A stretch of DNA of 17,131 nt from Clostridiales bacterium (GTDB lineage: Bacteria > Bacillota > Clostridia > Christensenellales > CAG-138). The stretch's first letter is position 1. Each line of letters begins with the position of its first letter. A program made the translations under genes and the position numbers. The stretch lies in assembly GCA_009783775.1 (NCBI GenBank), contig WRCT01000019.1, forward strand, positions 1-17,131, given 5' to 3'. Below, piece after piece: positions 13,065-17,131 of the stretch. The notes under the pieces are model-generated. The model was not told where the DNA came from, made no database searches, and saw nothing but the letters and a program-made list of their open reading frames with translations.

Positions 13065-13181
13065 TTGAACACACGCTGCCTGTGGACATGTCAAATCCGA
13101 ATACTGCTACTGGATATTTTGGATAATAAGAATTGTATCGTCAAACGAGGAAGGGGTGAGATTCGTGCCCGCACATATTGA
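13065..13181 (+). CDS. Possible leader peptide overlapping the methyltransferase start
   Basis: A 38-codon ORF starts at TTG 13065-13067, 7 nt after GAGGAGGT, the strongest ribosome binding site in the leader. It ends at TGA 13179-13181, 17 nt inside the methyltransferase gene in another frame. The peptide (MNTRCLWTCQIRILLLDILD and on) is Cys/Leu/Arg-rich and matches nothing I know. It could be a regulatory leader ORF for translational coupling, a remnant of a lost gene, or chance. Confidence 0.35.
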   Translation: MNTRCLWTCQIRILLLDILDNKNCIVKRGRGEIRARTY

Positions 13182-16086
13182 TAATATAATCAAGCAAATG
13201 GGCTATGCTGAATCTTTATGCCTGATATATGGGCGTGACGGTTTTGGTGGAGCGGCCCTTTCCGTCCATTATCAAAAGGTTTTGGGCGAGCTTGCTCCCT
13301 ATGCCGCTTATATTGTTGACGATACGCCGTTCGTTCTGTTCTATGAGGAAACCACGGATGATGCGGAACAGAAGCGTATTAACAGGAAAATCTGGAACGC
13401 GCAAATCCCTATTACGATTGTTTGCGGGACTAGTAATGTTAAGATTTATAGCAGTTGCTCAATTGATAGGCAAAACTCCACTTTTGAAGAGGTGATAAGC
13501 CTTCTTTCCAATGAAATTAACGAAAACTCACCGTTTTCTTATTGGGAAATTACAAGTCATCGTTTTTGGATTGATTATACGGAGCAGTTTAGCGGTGAAA
13601 AACTTAATGACCACCTATTGTGTAATTTGTCAGATATAACAAAAAGGTTACGTGAGGATTATCATGTGAGCTTCGCAACTAAACTAATATTGCGTCTCAT
13701 TTTTATTCGTTACCTCATAGATCGTGGGGTGGATTTGGACTATAAAGGATTCAATTCAGATGTTGGTATATCCCGAAATAACCTATTGAAGTTGTTGACC
13801 GATAAAGCAGAACTCTATATACTGTTTACACACTTGAAAGGCAAATTCAATGGTAACTTGTTTGAATTGGATAGTGAGGTCGACGCATCGTGCTTAACGA
13901 TTGAGGTTCTTCAAGTGTTGTCTGACTTTTTTTCAGCCAACGTTGACACAAAGACAGGACAGCTCTCGCTTTTCGATTTGTATGATTTTAACATCATACC
14001 CGTTGAATTGATAAGTAACATCTATGAAATATTGTTAGGTAAGGAAAAGCGTGAAAAGGATAACGCTTTTTACACGCCGCAATATTTAGTTGATTATATT
14101 TTAGATGGCTCTGTTTCGCGATTTATCCGAGATAATGGGACTTGCAGAGTGCTTGATCCGTCCTGCGGTTCGGGCATCTTTTTAGTCGAAAGTTATCGCC
14201 GCATGGTGGAAAGAGAATTAGGTGGTACACCCTATGCTGAAGATGATAAGATGCTCCAAAACATATTATCAGAAAACATCTATGGCGTTGACTTGAATAA
14301 GGATGCTATTGATGTTGCAATTTTTTCGCTATACCTTGCCGTATTAGACTATAAGAATCCTAAGACTTTAAAGCAATTTAAGCTGCCCAATCTAAAAGGT
14401 GAAAATCTGTTTATTGCAGATTTCTTTGATGAGGACGCATTAAGTCCGCTAAAAGTAATTCCCTTTGACTTTATCGTCGGGAACCCACCATGGGGAAGTC
14501 AGAACGGACTTCATGTGGATTATTGCAAACGCAGGGGATATGCTCAGTTCCTGCAAAACAATGACACTTGTCGCAGCTTTGTTCTGCGATCAAAAGATTT
14601 TTGCACAATAAATACTCAGTGCTGTTTTGTGTTGCATTCAAAAATGCTCTATATGCAGAAAAATCCGTCTAAAAGGTTTAGAGCGTTTCTGTTAGCAAAT
14701 GCGAAAATAGCTCGTGTTATTGAGTTGTCTTCTGTCAGAAAACTTGTATTCAAAAACGCAGATGCACCTGCGGTTATTTTGACATACTCATTTCCCGACA
14801 ATGCGTCTTTGGAAAATCGGTTTGAATATATCTCAATGAAACCAAATTTGTTCTTTAAGCTTTTTAATCTTCTTGTGATAGAAAAAACGGACATTAAGTA
14901 TGTGCAACAGAAGTTGTTGGCGGAAAACGATTGGGCGTGGAAAACGCTTGTATATGGATTGTCGGGAGATATTGATACTATCTCCTATTTGCAAAAATCG
15001 TTTTCAACAGTAGCACGAACCATTGAAGAACAGCTTCCTAAGCTTATAGTAGGAACAGGCGTTCAATATAATGATGGGGATCGAAAGGATGCCTCGCATC
15101 TAATAGGCAAGGATTTTTTGCCCTCAGAATCTCTCGACCATTTTACCATTAACCTAGCAAAATTAAATAAATTTGAAAAGCCCTGCATTCATAGAACGAG
15201 AAATGAAAGTTTGTTCCACGCTCCGTATTGTCTTCTTCTAACAGGCATTGATATGAAAGATTACACAATGCGTTCCGCTTTTTCTGACGTTGATTTCATC
15301 TTTAGAGAAGTAATATTCGCTGTGAAAGGATGTGACAGACAAAAACCCTTTTTGCTTAATTTAACAGGACTTTTCAACTCATCATTATTTGCCTATTTGA
15401 ATTTAATGTTGGGTTCTTTTGCAGGAATTGAACGAGAAAAGCGGCTTGTTAAAGAGGTTCTTGAATTCCCATTTGTATACAGCGATTCCATCGCAAAGCA
15501 AGTGGAAGCGATTCAAGAGATGTCAATACATGAGGATTTTACGGTTGCTCAGGACATATCAGGAGAGGTTGAGAAACTTAATAAAATGATACTTGAAGCG
15601 TTTAATCTCTCTGATAATTCATTTGTTGACTATGCCTTAAAAATACAAATCCCACAACTCACAAATCTTGTGGATTGCGAGGGTTTTCACGCTGTCAACT
15701 CTCAGCAACTAAGGAACTATGCCAAGCCATTCTTTGAGACACTATCTGCTGTGTATGGGGTGTCTGGTAAGTTTGTAACGGCAAATATATATCCGACGAT
15801 TACTAAATATTATAGTGCCATTGAGGTTGATTTACACGATAGTAAGCCGTCTGTTGAAATTCAAGTAATTGATGATTCCACTTTAGTGCCTGCAGCCTTA
15901 ACACGGCTTTCGGCACATAGGATTAACGATATGTTCTTTGAAGTAAGGGATGTTATATATTTTGATGAGGACTCATTCTATATCATAAAACCTAATTATT
16001 ATAAGAACTGGCATCCTGCCATTGCACAACTGGATTTAGCGGACGTTATTAATCAAATTCTCTCCAGAAACAGAGGGAACAACTAA
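13165..16086 (+). CDS. Eco57I/TaqI-type N6-adenine DNA methyltransferase (restriction-modification)
   Basis: 973 residues. It would transfer a methyl group from S-adenosylmethionine to adenine N6 in a specific DNA sequence. The catalytic domain has motif X (AFYTPQYLVD, about 301-310), motif I (VLDPSCGSGIF, about 329-339), IYGVDLN (about 372-378) and motif IV NPPWG (440-444), the gamma-class order. The N-terminal domain (about 45-100, with RINRKIWN) resembles the N-terminal regions of type IIG-like methyltransferases, but no PD-(D/E)XK triad is visible there. The C-terminal half (about 640-800) probably holds the target recognition domain. I chose GTG 13165, as GGGGTGA lies 5 nt upstream; GTG 13156 (three residues longer) is the alternative. 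The gene is AT-rich compared with the flanking chromosome. Its TAA overlaps the nuclease ATG by one base. The recognition sequence cannot be read from the sequence. Confidence 0.88.
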   Translation: MPAHIDNIIKQMGYAESLCLIYGRDGFGGAALSVHYQKVLGELAPYAAYIVDDTPFVLFYEETTDDAEQKRINRKIWNAQIPITIVCGTSNVKIYSSCSIDRQNSTFEEVISLLSNEINENSPFSYWEITSHRFWIDYTEQFSGEKLNDHLLCNLSDITKRLREDYHVSFATKLILRLIFIRYLIDRGVDLDYKGFNSDVGISRNNLLKLLTDKAELYILFTHLKGKFNGNLFELDSEVDASCLTIEVLQVLSDFFSANVDTKTGQLSLFDLYDFNIIPVELISNIYEILLGKEKREKDNAFYTPQYLVDYILDGSVSRFIRDNGTCRVLDPSCGSGIFLVESYRRMVERELGGTPYAEDDKMLQNILSENIYGVDLNKDAIDVAIFSLYLAVLDYKNPKTLKQFKLPNLKGENLFIADFFDEDALSPLKVIPFDFIVGNPPWGSQNGLHVDYCKRRGYAQFLQNNDTCRSFVLRSKDFCTINTQCCFVLHSKMLYMQKNPSKRFRAFLLANAKIARVIELSSVRKLVFKNADAPAVILTYSFPDNASLENRFEYISMKPNLFFKLFNLLVIEKTDIKYVQQKLLAENDWAWKTLVYGLSGDIDTISYLQKSFSTVARTIEEQLPKLIVGTGVQYNDGDRKDASHLIGKDFLPSESLDHFTINLAKLNKFEKPCIHRTRNESLFHAPYCLLLTGIDMKDYTMRSAFSDVDFIFREVIFAVKGCDRQKPFLLNLTGLFNSSLFAYLNLMLGSFAGIEREKRLVKEVLEFPFVYSDSIAKQVEAIQEMSIHEDFTVAQDISGEVEKLNKMILEAFNLSDNSFVDYALKIQIPQLTNLVDCEGFHAVNSQQLRNYAKPFFETLSAVYGVSGKFVTANIYPTITKYYSAIEVDLHDSKPSVEIQVIDDSTLVPAALTRLSAHRINDMFFEVRDVIYFDEDSFYIIKPNYYKNWHPAIAQLDLADVINQILSRNRGNN

Positions 16087-16757
16087 TGGGTGGCTTTAAG
16101 AAAGAATCTAACAATACTGTTTTTGAGCAAAATTTCTTCAGTTCGATAGTTTTACATATATCTCAATGCTGTTTAAAAATGCGAGATGATTGTAGAACAG
16201 CCGGCGAGAGCCTATACAATCATGAAGACAAAATAAGCCGCCGCCTTGTAGAGCGATATCTTAATCGGGATATTATGGGACTAAGGTTTATTTTGCAAAA
16301 TCCAGAACATTATAATACTGATACAGACACACACAAAGGCAGAACAGATATTAAGGTGGTGTCGCTAGAATGGTTGTTTATGAATTCTGATGCCTATTAC
16401 ATTATTGAATGCAAACGGCTTGATGGCAAACCTCGTTTGAACAAGGAATATGTTTGCGAAGGAATCTCGCGCTTTGTAATAATGCCTTCACCCAAATACT
16501 CTTCCTATTACGGTAGAAATATTATGTTGGGGTATATTGTTGTACAATCCGTGAATATCGATGAGAATACGAAAAACATAGACAATCTCCAACGCAACTT
16601 ACTCGCCGATGTAACAATTGGCAAGATGCAACTCGTGGATGATGATAGAAAAGGGTTCAGTCGTTACCAGTGCTCTTACCAATCGAACGATAACCACAAT
16701 ATTGAATTAACTCACCTGTTTTGCGACTTCTCGGATGTCGTATGCGCCGATAAATAA
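16086..16757 (+). CDS. PD-(D/E)XK-type nuclease, partner of the methyltransferase
   Basis: 223 residues. GRTDIKVVSLEWLF followed by AYYIIECKRLDG gives Asp88 ... Glu108-x-Lys110, the core of a PD-(D/E)XK restriction nuclease; Glu47 in LYNHEDKISRRLVERYL could be the preceding helix acidic residue. A conserved-looking YSSYYGRNIMLGYIVV segment follows (138-153). It starts at ATG 16086, overlapping the methyltransferase stop (TAATG), so translation is coupled and the two products should be made together. The pairing suggests a two-gene restriction-modification system in which this protein cuts unmethylated DNA; a nuclease acting only on modified or damaged DNA is an alternative. I do not recognise a named restriction enzyme family. 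Confidence 0.78.
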   Translation: MGGFKKESNNTVFEQNFFSSIVLHISQCCLKMRDDCRTAGESLYNHEDKISRRLVERYLNRDIMGLRFILQNPEHYNTDTDTHKGRTDIKVVSLEWLFMNSDAYYIIECKRLDGKPRLNKEYVCEGISRFVIMPSPKYSSYYGRNIMLGYIVVQSVNIDENTKNIDNLQRNLLADVTIGKMQLVDDDRKGFSRYQCSYQSNDNHNIELTHLFCDFSDVVCADK

Positions 16758-16767
16758 TCAAACAAAC

Positions 16768-16959
16768 AACCCGGAGGGCTATCAGCTTCCCAACCTAATA
16801 TTGGCAGTCGAACCTGGCTGTAATCCACTTGGGTTGCTTTGGAATATGCGGAATAGCATAACCACACCGACATTCAAACCCAAAACCAAGTATTCTTTGA
16901 ACAGTCTTTTTCTACTGTCCGAGAAGAAATCCGCTGAGAGCATTATACCCGAAACGTAA
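16768..16959 (+). pseudogene. Decayed TnpV gene remnant
   Basis: The translation begins NPEGYQLPNLILAVEP, the same motif as the intact TnpV at 12477 onward (TPEGYQIPNLTVPVEPE). A weaker match follows, LGLLWNMRNSITTP to the intact MGRFGQMRKQHLKTH. The C-terminal WVGRMN and RAEEII segment is missing and the reading frame ends at 16959. The matching DNA is similar but not identical to the intact gene, so this is a divergent relic, not a recent duplicate. It has the same orientation as the intact copy and follows the nuclease stop by 10 nt. Confidence 0.7.
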
Positions 16960-17123
16960 CGCTTTCGGCTCTTGAAAAGCCTTATAAATGGCGGGGTTGT
17001 AGACCCGATTTGTAACCGTCAATTATAAAAGCACCTCGGCAGCGGGTTGAAAAAGTAGTACGATAGCTCCAACAGGGTTGAAAAAGTGAGGATTACTTTT
17101 TCAACCGGAAGGGAGCTATAAGT
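16960..17123 (+). promoter_or_regulatory. Structured leader that can hide a ribosome binding site
   Basis: ATAGCTCC (17063-17070) is complementary to GGAGCTAT (17112-17119), which contains the likely ribosome binding site of the gene starting at 17124. Between them lies a perfect 12-bp hairpin GGTTGAAAAAGT (17076-17087) / ACTTTTTCAACC (17095-17106) with a 7-nt loop. An extra direct copy, GGGTTGAAAAAGT, lies at 17044-17056, 31 bp before the copy at 17075-17087. 16960-17040 shows nothing else I can name. Confidence 0.55.
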
Positions 17124-17131
17124 ATGGACAC
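17124..17131 (+). CDS. First codons of a gene cut by the window edge
   Basis: ATG GAC AC at the right edge, preceded by GGAAGGGAGC at 17107-17116. Only MD(T) can be read, so no product can be named. It may belong to the same acquired segment as the TnpV relic. Confidence 0.45.

Noticed and set aside
13165..16086. BREX (PglX) or single-chain type IIG enzyme
   Set aside because: No PglZ, BrxC or other BREX genes are nearby, and no fused PD-(D/E)XK triad is visible in the N-terminal domain.
1..17131. tRNA or rRNA genes
   Set aside because: No cloverleaf-like segment with the TTCGA-type T-loop and CCA-end context, and no rRNA-like conserved sequence, was seen on either strand by eye.

Overview
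The window looks like a chromosomal segment of a Gram-positive Clostridia-type bacterium (Bacillota). The clues are strong AAAGGAG-type ribosome binding sites, TTG and GTG starts, a lipobox lipoprotein, TnpV transposon proteins, DUF5050- and DUF4003-type proteins, and an ECF sigma factor coupled to a membrane-anchored partner. No close relative can be named without a search. The core genes (about 270-5290 and 7180-12055) are GC-rich. The lipoprotein gene (5977-6996) and especially the 12966-16757 region are visibly AT-rich and look acquired.

Layout, left to right. 1-163: the possible tail of an off-window gene and a two-way terminator. 271-2347 (minus): an ECF sigma factor followed after 1 nt by a membrane-anchored beta-propeller protein, probably its regulator or sensor. 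2852-5288 (plus): an AlaX-like editing protein and a TM-anchored M23/LytM protein that has lost catalytic residues. 5289-5636: repeats. 5637-6996: an XRE repressor divergent from a lipoprotein gene, with a palindromic operator inside the lipoprotein promoter. 7178-8341 (minus): a YcaQ/AlkZ-family DNA glycosylase. 8427-8826: a 158-bp foldback element with 6-bp target duplications, inserted just upstream of a 24-aa membrane peptide gene that has an apparent convergent antisense RNA, so a type I toxin-antitoxin candidate. 8902-12055 (minus): uridine phosphorylase, M29 aminopeptidase and a DUF4003 protein. 12452-16959: a TnpV gene, a two-gene restriction-modification-like cassette (N6-adenine methyltransferase plus a separate PD-(D/E)XK nuclease) and a decayed second TnpV. 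17044-17131: a structured leader and the first codons of a further gene.

Intergenic space is full of dispersed structured repeats: three near-identical 66-bp palindromic repeats plus a covarying relative, GGGCGATT-type palindromes, and several arrays of heptanucleotide repeats whose unit sequence differs from place to place. One heptamer element lies in frame inside the alaX-like gene. Another ends the DUF4003 gene and supplies its stop codon, and a third supplies the -35 box of the same gene.

The best candidates for something undescribed are: the toxin locus with its flanking inverted repeats and promoter-splitting insertion; the methyltransferase/nuclease cassette with its leader ORF; the in-frame heptamer insertion; and the apparently leaderless promoters of the alaX- and ycaQ-like genes. 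All functional calls come from motif recognition by eye; no database search was run.
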